A stretch of 64,000 bases of DNA. It comes from Bradyrhizobium sp. CB82. Lineage in GTDB: Bacteria > Pseudomonadota > Alphaproteobacteria > Rhizobiales > Xanthobacteraceae. The stretch spans positions 4,097,001-4,161,000 of the forward strand of contig NZ_CP121650.1 in NCBI RefSeq assembly GCF_029714405.1, given 5' to 3'. The notes under the pieces were generated by a model, which searched no databases, was not told the origin of the DNA, and saw only the letters and a list, made by a program, of their open reading frames with translations. A program made the translations under genes and the position numbers. This document shows positions 51,481-59,080 of this stretch, one piece after another. Within the stretch, counting starts at the first letter, position 1; the number at the start of each line of letters is the position of its first letter.

Positions 51481-52143
51481 TCAGGTCTTTCCCTTCAATG
51501 CGCGCTGGACGAGCCTCCGCTTGCCCGCTGCACCTAGGCTTTTCCACTTCCCTCGCCTGACGACGGAGTGCACCTCGGTCGCGCTCCGGATCTTCACGTT
51601 GCGCATAGGCGGGGCGTTGAAGCTTTCCAGATCGAACAGGCCCTTGCGGGCGCCGGCCACGATGCGCTTGAGATAGCGGTTGCCTTCGATCGTGGTGACC
51701 AGCGTCTCGAAGTTGAGAAGCTCCGTTGGCGGCCTTTCCCGCTTGATGACGATGATGATGTCGCCGTCGTCGTAGCGGGGAAACATCGAATCGCCCGCAA
51801 CCCGGTAGGCCGCGGCATCAGGAGGTAGGGGGAAGGGCACCTCGATCTCGTCCAGCCCGTCATGATCCAGGTGCTCCGCGCTTGTCTCGATGGCGCCGCC
51901 GGCGCCGACCAGGCCCTCCACCACCACGACGTTCTTTCGCGCCTCGCCGCCCTCTCCGGACAAGAGCCACCCGGCCGACACCTTGAAGGCGCGGGCATAC
52001 CTCTCGGCGACTTCCACAGGAAATTGGTTCTGCCCGTTCTCGTGCGCGGCATAGGTCGACGTCGGCCAGCTGAACCGCTTGGCTGCGGCCATTGCCGAGC
52101 GAAATCCGGCTTTTTCGCGCGCCGTGCGCAGTCTCTCACCCAT
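51481..52143 (-). CDS. CI-like phage repressor with S24 (LexA-type) peptidase domain
   Basis: The 220-residue protein has an N-terminal XRE helix-turn-helix (ERLRTAREKAGFRSAMAAAKRF with the STYAAHENGQN helix) and a C-terminal S24 domain with GDSMFPRYDDGDIIIVIKRE (catalytic Ser of G-D-S-M) and RYLKRIVAGA (catalytic Lys). It should repress the prophage genes and cleave itself on DNA damage. Start at ATG 52143 or 52152. Operators lie 34-72 bases upstream of 52143. Confidence 0.85.
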   Translation of the reverse strand: MGERLRTAREKAGFRSAMAAAKRFSWPTSTYAAHENGQNQFPVEVAERYARAFKVSAGWLLSGEGGEARKNVVVVEGLVGAGGAIETSAEHLDHDGLDEIEVPFPLPPDAAAYRVAGDSMFPRYDDGDIIIVIKRERPPTELLNFETLVTTIEGNRYLKRIVAGARKGLFDLESFNAPPMRNVKIRSATEVHSVVRRGKWKSLGAAGKRRLVQRALKGKT

Positions 52144-52176
52144 TGTTTCCATGGGCGTATGATCACAAATCGTGTT

Positions 52177-52215
52177 AACATAAATCATGTTGAGGCAATC
52201 AACACGAATCATGTA
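52177..52215. promoter_or_regulatory. Prophage operators between repressor and Cro-like gene
   Basis: AACAT-AAATC-ATGTT (52177-52191) is a perfect inverted repeat, and AACAC-GAATC-ATGT (52201-52214) is an imperfect one with centres 24 bp apart. An extra half-site ATCGTGTT precedes at 52170. The layout is that of a CI/Cro switch. Confidence 0.6.
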
Positions 52216-52253
52216 GGCCGAATCCATGGGAGCAGGCTGATTCGCAGAAGACC

Positions 52254-52421
52254 GTGTCGGATGTGTTCGCCGTATTCGGCGGGCCGGCGAAATTCTCGCG
52301 GACCTTCGGCTTGAAGAATCCGTCGACCGCTTCCGAGATGAAGCGGCGCGAGAGCATCTCGATCGACCTCTGGCCCGCGATCGTCGACCTTGCCGCGCGG
52401 GATCGAGTGGCTCACCTATGA
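52254..52421 (+). pseudogene. Cro-like prophage regulator, frameshifted
   Basis: A frame without ATG (GTG 52254) reads VSDVFAVFGGPAKFSRTFGL and SEMKRRESISIDLWPAIVDLAA, the helix-turn-helix of small Cro-type prophage regulators in alphaproteobacteria. It then stops, while the adjacent frame continues the usual ending (RGIEWLTYE). A one-base loss near 52400 explains this. It diverges from the CI-like gene. Confidence 0.55.
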
Positions 52422-52679
52422 GCGGAGCTTCGCGAGCGCGAGCTCAACGGAAAGCAGAACGAGGCCGACGAGGGGCGCTGGTGGACAGCCGCGCCGCGGG
52501 CGATCGCCTGCTGGTCGTTCGCGATCTTCATCGCCAAGGTGGTGGTCTGGGACACGGTTCTAGGGCTCGGTTCGACGCCGGCGCTCAAGGGCGACGTTGC
52601 GCAGGCCTTCGTGTGGCTGACTGCGATGTAGTTCGGCGGCCGCACGCTCGAAAAGATCTCCCGCATCCTGAAGCGGTGA
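52422..52679 (+). pseudogene. Holin-like prophage membrane protein with in-frame stop
   Basis: The frame reads EGRWWTAAPRAIACWSFAIF and AKVVVWDTVLGLGSTPALKG, AFVWLTAM, then TAG (52629-52631), then FGGRTLEKISRILKR and TGA. Small phage membrane proteins have this W-x2-GPRA...FGGRT layout. The amber codon splits it, so it is probably inactive. No own start codon is clear. Confidence 0.5.
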
Positions 52680-52684
52680 AGCCC

Positions 52685-53134
52685 ATGGCCCTGCTCGATT
52701 ACTATCTCGAAGGCCGACGCTTCGAATGGGTCATCACCATCTCGATGCTGTGGCTGGCCATCGCCATGGCGATCTCGCCGGAGATCCTGCCGGCGAGCGC
52801 GTTCCAGTGGGTGACGCTGGTGATGTCACCTTCCGTTGTCGATGCCGCGCTGTTCGCGATCGGCTGGGTGCGGTTGATCGGGCTCGTGCTCAACGGTCAC
52901 CAGGTGCGGGGCCATCGCGTGGGGCCGGCCATCCGCTCGATCATGGCGATCGGCTGCGCGGTGATGCGGGTGCAGTTCGACCTCGCGCTGGTGCAGCTCT
53001 CGCTTGCGCAGGGCTTCATGTCGCCCGGGCTGCCGTTCCGGACCATGTTCGTGGTGGGCGAAGTCGACGTGGCCCACCGGGCCGTGAGGGGCCAAAGGGG
53101 CGGCCAAAGGGACGGCAATGGAAGAGGTCCTTAA
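52685..53134 (+). CDS. Prophage membrane protein
   Basis: The 149-residue protein has three to four hydrophobic segments (about 17-37, 42-65, 88-108, 110-125) after a short MALLDYYLEGRRFEW start. It follows the holin-like frame by 6 bases, as in small phage lysis or packaging modules. The last 25 residues are Gly/Arg/Gln-rich and may be distorted by the prophage decay. Function unknown. Confidence 0.5.
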   Translation: MALLDYYLEGRRFEWVITISMLWLAIAMAISPEILPASAFQWVTLVMSPSVVDAALFAIGWVRLIGLVLNGHQVRGHRVGPAIRSIMAIGCAVMRVQFDLALVQLSLAQGFMSPGLPFRTMFVVGEVDVAHRAVRGQRGGQRDGNGRGP

Positions 53135-53177
53135 GGCGCTGGCGCCGTGGCCGGTCGTGCAGGGCATTCGGCGATGA
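53118..53177 (+). pseudogene. Truncated start of the next prophage gene
   Basis: ATG 53118 opens 19 residues, MEEVLKALAPWPVVQGIRR, then stops. The wording is like the start of a short phage membrane protein. The cut at about 53170 is followed by a repeat-like GACCACGTCCGGTCTACCCC, and I take this as the right edge of the surviving prophage. Confidence 0.4.
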
Positions 53178-53428
53178 CCGGGACCACGTCCGGTCTACCC
53201 CAAAGAGCCGTTCGACGCTAAAGGCACACGACCTGACATAGTCAGTAAAGCGGCCTAGAGAAAACCCACCGCGTTGATTTGGCGTCAAGACATTGGAGGT
53301 TGTCTTGACGCGAGCAAGTAGAACGCGCGCGCCCACAGCCGGGGCGAGGATCGACTTGCGCAAGAGACAGTTCCAACCCCGCAGTTTCTGAGCTGTTGAC
53401 CTTCGCTGTAGAGTCAGCCGGCCATCCG

Positions 53429-53839
53429 TTATGTCATGCTGCCGGGCATGAAGCAGCGGATGTCGATCCGCACCGGACCGCCCATCGGGCTCACGTAGAC
53501 CGGCCACACCATCGTCCGGCCAACTCGGTTCGGTTCTTTGATCACGGCGTCATCCGGAACGTCCCACCATTGGCCTTCGATGCGGACGCGATAATGCCCG
53601 CCTTTTGCTTCCCAATCGACGTCAGCCAACGCTGTCCCGTCAGCGTCGGAACAACAGGGGCCTTTGCCTGAGCGGAGGCTGTCGAACCAGCCTTTGAGCG
53701 GAGAGTTTGCATATCGGCCCTCGAGATCCCGGGCGGCCGCTTTGTGAAGTGTTAGAGTGGGGGCAGCGAGAACGAGTGGCAGGATAGAGGCGACAAAAAT
53801 CATCCAGTCTCGTATTCCTGATTCTTCAGGCGCGGTCAT
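53429..53839 (-). CDS. Exported hypothetical protein
   Basis: The 136-residue product has one N-terminal hydrophobic segment (about 12-30), then an exported-looking domain: YANSPLKGWFDSLRSGKGPC, the cysteine-rich GPCCSDADG (about 60) and WWDVPDDAVIKEPNRVGRTM, ending in RCFMPG. I have seen this CCS-x-ADG type in many rhizobial genomes as an uncharacterised secreted protein. ATG 53839 is preferred over 53899 because it starts just before the membrane segment. Confidence 0.65.
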   Translation of the reverse strand: MTAPEESGIRDWMIFVASILPLVLAAPTLTLHKAAARDLEGRYANSPLKGWFDSLRSGKGPCCSDADGTALADVDWEAKGGHYRVRIEGQWWDVPDDAVIKEPNRVGRTMVWPVYVSPMGGPVRIDIRCFMPGSMT

Positions 53840-54100
53840 TGTGTTAATGCCTCTCGAAAATGCCGAAGAGGATGACGGCAGCACCAACGCAGGTGGCATC
53901 GCCTGAATGCGCGGCTATCTGGAGTACATGAACGAGCCATCATCAAGGTCGACGTTTGTCCTTTGCAATGTCCCTTTGCAAAACTAATGCCAAAGCAAGA
54001 TGGAACCTGGCGTTAAGAAAAACGAGCGACTTATTGGCGTCACGGCCGCAAGAATGGTGACGACTGGGATCTGACCAGCGCAATACCTACGCAAAACCTA

Positions 54101-54126
54101 AGAGCCGCCCCGGAGGGAGCGGCTCT
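54101..54126 (-). terminator. Rho-independent terminator of the SMP-30 gene
   Basis: AGAGCCGC (54101-54108) pairs with GCGGCTCT (54119-54126), and the stem extends inward with CC/GG pairs. Read on the minus strand, the hairpin is followed by TTAGGTTTTG. It lies 31 bases after the stop of the lactonase gene. The stretch 53840-54157 holds nothing else I can support. Confidence 0.7.
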
Positions 54127-54157
54127 CCTTATAAGATTGGCTGGGTTATCGCTGGCC

Positions 54158-55312
54158 TTACGGCTTCATAGAGCCCTGCACACTGGTGTAGACGGCATAG
54201 AGCGACGTCGAGCCGCAGATGTACAGCCGGTTTCGTTGCTGACCGCCGAAGCACAGATTGGCGACAGTTTCGGGTATGTGGATCTTGCCGAGCAGTTCGC
54301 CGGCGGGAGTATAGCAACGCACGCCGTCCTCATTCGGGTCGCCCCAACCGACGGAAAGCCAAACTCGACCGTCGGTGTCAGTGCGCACGCCATCCGTAAT
54401 GCTCGGCTTCGGCATGTCCGCAAAGACCTTGCTGTTCGACACCTTCCCGGCGCTCACATCCAGGTCGAAGGAGCGGATCTGCGACGGATTGTTGGGCCCA
54501 TCGGTGAAGCCGGTGTCGATGACATAGAGCTTCTTCTCGTCGGGCGAGAGCGCAATGCCGTTGGGTTCAACGAAGTCGTCGACTACAACCTTGATATCAC
54601 CCGACTTCGGATCGACCCGGTAGACGTTGTGCTTTTCCTGCTCCGGCTCGGCTTTGACGCCCTCGTAATAACCGCCGATCCCGTAGACCGGATCGGTGAA
54701 CCAGATCGCACCGTCCGAAGTGACGACTGCGTCGTTCGGTGAGTTCAGCCTCTTGCCATTGTATTTGTCGGCGATGATCGTGATGGATCCGTCGAGTTCG
54801 GTCCGGGTCACCCGTCGTCCGCTGTGTTCGCAAGTGATCAGACGTCCTTCCCGATCAATGGTGTTGCCGTTCGAATTCATCGAAGGCTGGCGATATACGC
54901 TGACGTGACCGTCGTCCTCGGAAAACCGCATGATGCGGTTGTTGGGAATGTCGCTGAAGAGCACGTAGCGCCCGGCCGCGAAGTAGACCGGGCCCTCGGC
55001 CCAGCGGAACCCGGTTGCGACGCGCTCAACCGCCATAGTGCCGGCGAAGGCCGGGAAATCGGGGGGCCCGAACGATGGTGGCCCCTTCTTGGCAGATTCC
55101 AGATGGGAGTCCGGATAGCGGCTGCCGGGCAGCGGCCCCAAGGGCAACGGCTCGCTCGCCGTTGTTGGAGCGCCCGTTTGGCCCAACGGCGTCACGGTCG
55201 CCGCAGAGGCCGCTTTGAGGCTCGCCGCCGTCGCGGCCAGCGCCGCAGCACCTTTGATGATGTTGCGGCGGTTGAGGGCTTGCTTGTGGGGAACGGTCAT
55301 TGCACTTGCCAT
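54158..55312 (-). CDS. Tat-exported SMP-30/gluconolactonase family protein
   Basis: The 384-residue precursor has a twin-arginine signal (NRRNIIKGAAALAATAAS, residues about 14-31) and a six-bladed propeller of the SMP-30/gluconolactonase type: GFRWAEGPVYF (Glu metal ligand, about 105), NSNGNTIDREGRLITCEHSGRRV (about 147-168), NSPNDAVVTSDGAIWFTDP (about 186-204), EPNGIALSPDEKKLYV (about 245) and VRTDTDGRVW (about 308). Such enzymes hydrolyse lactones in the periplasm using Ca2+ or Zn2+. GGGAGGAAACC precedes ATG 55312. It terminates at the hairpin at 54101. Confidence 0.87.
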   Translation of the reverse strand: MASAMTVPHKQALNRRNIIKGAAALAATAASLKAASAATVTPLGQTGAPTTASEPLPLGPLPGSRYPDSHLESAKKGPPSFGPPDFPAFAGTMAVERVATGFRWAEGPVYFAAGRYVLFSDIPNNRIMRFSEDDGHVSVYRQPSMNSNGNTIDREGRLITCEHSGRRVTRTELDGSITIIADKYNGKRLNSPNDAVVTSDGAIWFTDPVYGIGGYYEGVKAEPEQEKHNVYRVDPKSGDIKVVVDDFVEPNGIALSPDEKKLYVIDTGFTDGPNNPSQIRSFDLDVSAGKVSNSKVFADMPKPSITDGVRTDTDGRVWLSVGWGDPNEDGVRCYTPAGELLGKIHIPETVANLCFGGQQRNRLYICGSTSLYAVYTSVQGSMKP

Positions 55313-55916
55313 GGTTTCCTCCCATTTTTTGCTGGGAGGAAACTATACCGCAATCCGGCATAAAGCGGGCGGTTCGGCAAGCAAATCATCGGGCCGGGCG
55401 ACATCACCAATGCGTCGATCTTCAGCGCTTTCGCAATCTGCGCAGCAAATGATTCATGTCGCAGTTGGGTCAATCGCGTCGGTTTAGCCGCGTGCCGACC
55501 ACTTCCGGTCTACCCTCAACAGTCGACACGCAGGCCAACTGTGGTTTTCGTCGGTATGGGCCAAAGAGCAACATCACGCGCACCACGGCGGCGCGTCGCG
55601 CTCATTCCGGGAAGGCCGCCAGATGGGCGCGTTGGGACAGTGTGACTGTCGGATAACATCGCTTGCCAATCGAAGTTTGAGCCTTGAATTCAGCCGAAGA
55701 CGCGCCACTACCTTACGTAGTTTTTCAAGTGTGTCTGCACTCTCGCAGGATGAAGCGATGAAGACACCCGCCTGGGCGCTAGGCGAGTGTGATGGTTTCG
55801 TGCCTAGCCGAACAGGAGGGTACGTGTAGTTCGTCTACTGATCGAGAGTGGCCAAACGCGAAGCCTCATGCGCGCACCGACCAGTACTATCGATGGCCCA
55901 AAGAGGGAGGAGAACA
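55313..55916. other. Non-coding region with repeat remnants and a possible operator
   Basis: No convincing gene. GACCACTTCCGGTCTACCC (about 55497-55515) is nearly the same as GACCACGTCCGGTCTACCC at the prophage edge (about 53183-53201), so both are copies of an interspersed repeat. ACTAC-CTTAC-GTAGT (55707-55721) is a 5-5-5 inverted repeat about 200 bases before the amidohydrolase start and may be a regulator site. AGAGGGAGGAG ends just before ATG 55917. Confidence 0.5.
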
Positions 55917-57425
55917 ATGAGCACCTGGCTTAGCGAGCGAGAGCAGCGCCTTGTCGCGGGCGCGGAGGCGGCATCGGCGGCAACGCCGATTCCCACTCAG
56001 ATCGTTTCCAACGGCGAGTATCTGCCGCCTCCGCAGAGCGATACGCAGAAGAAGGTCGAGGCACGGATCAACGAGCTCGCCGACGCGAACGGCAAGCACC
56101 TCGGCTTGAGCCGCAGGCAGTTCCTGCACACGAGCTGCGGCATGGCGGCGGCATTCCTCGCCATGAACGACATCTACGGCAATGTTTTCCAGGTCGCGCC
56201 CGCGGAGGCCCGCGAGCCCGAACTGATGCTGGCGCGCGCGCAAGGTCTCGCCGGCCAGTTCATCTTCGATGTCCAGACCCATTTCGTGCGCGACGACTTC
56301 GATCACAAGGAGCTCCTGGGGCTGGCGGACTTTGCGAGCCAGCACTGGAATCCGAAGATGAAGGAGGAGGGCGTCTCCTCGCTCGCCCGCTACAAGTTCC
56401 AGAACTATGTGAAGGAGATCTACTACGACAGCGACACCAACATGGCGCTCCTGAGTGGTGCGCCGTTCGACGATCCGAGCTGGTGGCTTCTGTCCAACGA
56501 GCAGATCGTCAAGGCACGCGAACTCATCAACGACTTCGCCGGATCGCGCCGCCTGCTGGCGCACAGCGTCATTACCCCCAAGCAGCCCGGCTGGATGGAG
56601 GAGGTCGACAAGGCGATAGAGGTCTACAAGCCGGATTCCTGGAAGTCCTACACCATCGGCGATCCGCTGGCGCCCTCCAAGTTCCCGTGGCGGCTCGACG
56701 ACGAGCAGGTGATGTATCCGTTCTACGAAAAGGCGGTAAAGGCCGGCATCAACACGCTGTGCATCCACAAGGGGCTGCTGCCGCCCGATTACGAGAAGTC
56801 GTTCGCCGGCGTGTGGGAATACGCAACCGCATGGGACATCGGAAAGGCTGCCAAGGACTGGCCGCAGATGAACTTCGTGATCTATCACTCGGCGCTGCGA
56901 GCGTTCCTCGAGCTGCCGGACAAGGCGTGGGCGGAGTTCGAGCAGACCGGCCGCATCCAGTGGGCCACGGATCTCGCGGATATCCCGCAGAAGTTCGGCG
57001 TCACCAATGTCTATGCCGAGCTCGGCACGTCCTTTGCCAACTCGGCGGTGGCGCATCCGAAGTTCTGCGCCGCGCTGGTCGGCACGCTGATCAAAGGCAT
57101 GGGGGTCGACCACGTGATGTGGGGCACCGACTCGGTCTGGTACGGCTCACCGCAGTGGCAGATCGAGGCGCTCCGCCGGCTCGAAATCCCGGAGGACATG
57201 CAGAAGAAGTACGGCTTTGCGCCGCTCGGCGACGCCAACAGCGCGACCAAGCAGCTGATCTTCGCGGGCAACGCAACCAGGTTTTACAAGATTAAGCTGA
57301 AAGCAGCCGATAACACCAGGATGCCGGCCTTTTCTGAGGATCGCCTCGCGGCACTCAAGAACGAGTACACTCAAGCTGCGAAGCAACCCTCGAACCTCCG
57401 CTACGGCTACGTTCGCGCCGCCTAA
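55917..57425 (+). CDS. Tat-exported amidohydrolase (PF04909 type)
   Basis: The 502-residue protein carries an internal-looking twin-arginine signal at residues about 64-85 (SRRQFLHTSCGMAAAFLAMN) after a 60-residue leader, then a TIM-barrel hydrolase: IFDVQTHFVRDDF (Q-x-H in place of H-x-H, about 117), FVIYHSAL (about 322), YAELGTSF (about 363) and VMWGTDSVWYGSP (catalytic Asp, about 402). The substituted first metal motif suggests altered metal binding. It is induced perhaps through the repeat upstream. Substrate unknown; PF04909 members include decarboxylases and lactonases. Confidence 0.82.
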   Translation: MSTWLSEREQRLVAGAEAASAATPIPTQIVSNGEYLPPPQSDTQKKVEARINELADANGKHLGLSRRQFLHTSCGMAAAFLAMNDIYGNVFQVAPAEAREPELMLARAQGLAGQFIFDVQTHFVRDDFDHKELLGLADFASQHWNPKMKEEGVSSLARYKFQNYVKEIYYDSDTNMALLSGAPFDDPSWWLLSNEQIVKARELINDFAGSRRLLAHSVITPKQPGWMEEVDKAIEVYKPDSWKSYTIGDPLAPSKFPWRLDDEQVMYPFYEKAVKAGINTLCIHKGLLPPDYEKSFAGVWEYATAWDIGKAAKDWPQMNFVIYHSALRAFLELPDKAWAEFEQTGRIQWATDLADIPQKFGVTNVYAELGTSFANSAVAHPKFCAALVGTLIKGMGVDHVMWGTDSVWYGSPQWQIEALRRLEIPEDMQKKYGFAPLGDANSATKQLIFAGNATRFYKIKLKAADNTRMPAFSEDRLAALKNEYTQAAKQPSNLRYGYVRAA

Positions 57426-57492
57426 GTGCCAACGGCTGCGGCGGCGGAGCGGGCAAGCTTCGCTGGCGCAGCGAACGCGGCTGCGCCGCGTT

Positions 57493-57832
57493 ATGGATAT
57501 CGATCGACAAATCCAACTTCGGGCGGCGACGCTGTTGTATCTGGATCCGCCTTATTGGGGCTCGGAGGATGACTACGGCGCCGGCGTGTTCGATCGAGCC
57601 GACTTTCAGGACTCTGGCCGATCGGCTGAAGCTTATCCAGGGCAAGTTCATCCTGTCCGTCAACGATGTCCCGGAAACGCGTGCGATGTTTGGCTCCTTT
57701 CGCGTCGAGTCTCTCTCGACGCGCTATACGGCCTCCGGCGGCAAATGGCTTGACGTCGCCGAGTTGCTGGTCAGCGGCCCCACGCCCGAGGGACTCGAGC
57801 CGCCGCGCGACCTGCTGTCGCTCGGACTATGA
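57493..57832 (+). pseudogene. DNA adenine methylase (D12 class) remnant
   Basis: One frame reads LLYLDPPYWGSEDDYG, containing the DPPY motif of adenine-N6 methylases of the D12 class, and breaks off near 57600; a second frame then continues as TLADRLKLIQGKFILSVNDV and ASGGKWLDVAELLVSG, the normal C-terminal part. The N-terminal SAM-binding part is missing and a frameshift separates the halves, so the gene is dead. Such genes are typical of prophages. Confidence 0.7.
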
Positions 57833-57891
57833 ACGCACGCTCAGGTCGGCGCAATTAGCGGAGAGTTCCGCAAACGCGCGCTCCTGAACCG

Positions 57892-58197
57892 ATGAGGCGA
57901 TGGACCCTTGTGCGCTGTGAGCTGCGCGCCGGGCAGTACGGGAGATCAGGCGGGTATCACGATGGCTGCCTCGAGGTTGGATGTGTCGTTTCTCCAGATG
58001 GATCTCCTGCCGTCATCCCTGGACAAGACCCGCAGTCATCGGTCAGAGTCGGATATAAGAATGCCGTTATCGGACAGGGGTACTTTGAGATGTACAATTC
58101 TTCGGGACAAATAATTTCGCCCGTTACCAGCCGCGTTGTGCCAAGAGATGCCGCGCACTACCCGGTTGGGGTCCCGCAACTTACAACAAAGCCATGA
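57892..58197 (+). pseudogene. Possible C-terminal tail of a polymorphic-toxin-like protein
   Basis: The last part of this 101-residue frame (VGYKNAVIGQGYFEMYNSSG and VTSRVVPRDAAHYPVG) looks like the end of a larger protein, and its stop overlaps the start of the next gene (ATGA), as toxin and immunity genes often do. The first 50 residues look random and have no start with a ribosome binding site. I do not recognise a toxin family; the idea rests on layout and on the small acidic partner. Confidence 0.3.
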
Positions 58198-58540
58198 CCA
58201 AGCGAGAAGACGCAGATCCAATTGTGGGGGATGAGCTTGTTGAAGTCTCACTTCGCCCGTACCACGTGTATTTCACCTTCGTCAGATCGGAAATGCAGAT
58301 CGGTGCTCCATTTTCAGTATCACTCACCGACGAGACCTCGCAAGATTCCTTCCCAAGGAGGGACTTGGGGACCTAAGAGTCTTGTGGGCGTTGGTCGGCA
58401 AGAAGGTTGAGGCTGTGATTTGGAATGATGCCATCACAGTAACGTTTTCCGATGGTGAGCAGATTTTTAGTGAGCCAAATGAAGGGCGCGCCAGAGGATT
58501 GATTAAGGGACGGGATGATATGACGGTTGAAGATTTCTAA
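58194..58540 (+). pseudogene. Small immunity-like protein, frameshifted
   Basis: ATG 58194 opens EDADPIVGDELVEVSLRPYH and HVYFTFVRSEMQIGAPFSV and stops at 58376. After a one-base shift near 58360 the next frame continues LWALVGKKVEAVIWNDAITV and FSDGEQIFSEPNEG and ends at 58540. Joined, this is about 115 acidic, beta-rich residues, like small immunity proteins that end in a W-x-D-A-x-x-x-x-F-x-D-G strand pair. The frameshift, if not a sequencing error, inactivates it. Confidence 0.45.
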
Positions 58541-58616
58541 TGAATTGCGGTTAGCCGCGAGATCATTCGATCGTTCACCTGCTCGCGAGGATGACAGGCA
58601 ACGTGACGTCAGGGTT

Positions 58617-58871
58617 TTAAGTGAACGCATCCTTGACGCGGTCGATCGCCGGGTGACTGCGGTTCTTCATCCTGATCCAGGAGGGTTGACGGCCGCCACG
58701 ATAGCGCGATTGGCGCCGTTTGGAGACCAAGCCTTCGAGACCCATGCTGCAGTCCGCGCGGAACAGCTCGGGACCGATGTCGCCGACCTCGAAGGGCGCG
58801 ATGAAGATGCCGTCGGGGCGGCCGCGCAGGGGCGAAACGCGCCGCGAAGGCATGTTCGGCATCGACCACAA
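58617..58871 (-). pseudogene. C-terminal fragment of an ATP-dependent DNA ligase domain
   Basis: The minus-strand frame reads CSMGLEGLVSKRRQSRYRGG then WIRMKNRSHPAIDRVKDAF. MGLEGLVSKR-x5-Y-x-GGR-x4-W-x-K-x-KNR is motif IV-V of LigD-type ATP-dependent ligases. The catalytic Lys motif and the rest of the protein are missing. The adjoining 58872-59080 has no recognisable ligase sequence in the same frame. Confidence 0.65.
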
Positions 58872-59080
58872 TGTCAGGTTGCGCGAACGGGCGCGCCTCG
58901 CGCGCCAACGTGATCCGCATCTGCCAATGCGGCATTGTGCAATCGCGTCTCACCTTGCCGGTTCAAGACCGCCATGCCATCCTCCGCGCGCCAGGAAAAA
59001 TCAAACGGAAGCAGGCCGCTCGCAGAATGCTTCCAAGCCTTAATAATCTGGCCGGGGAAACCCTTTGGGAGGTCTGGTTC

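Noticed and set aside
58871..59080. Longer N-terminal part of the substrate-binding protein from 58871
   Set aside because: The extra 70 residues are Arg/Cys-rich and precede a perfect signal peptide at 59081 with its own ribosome binding site.
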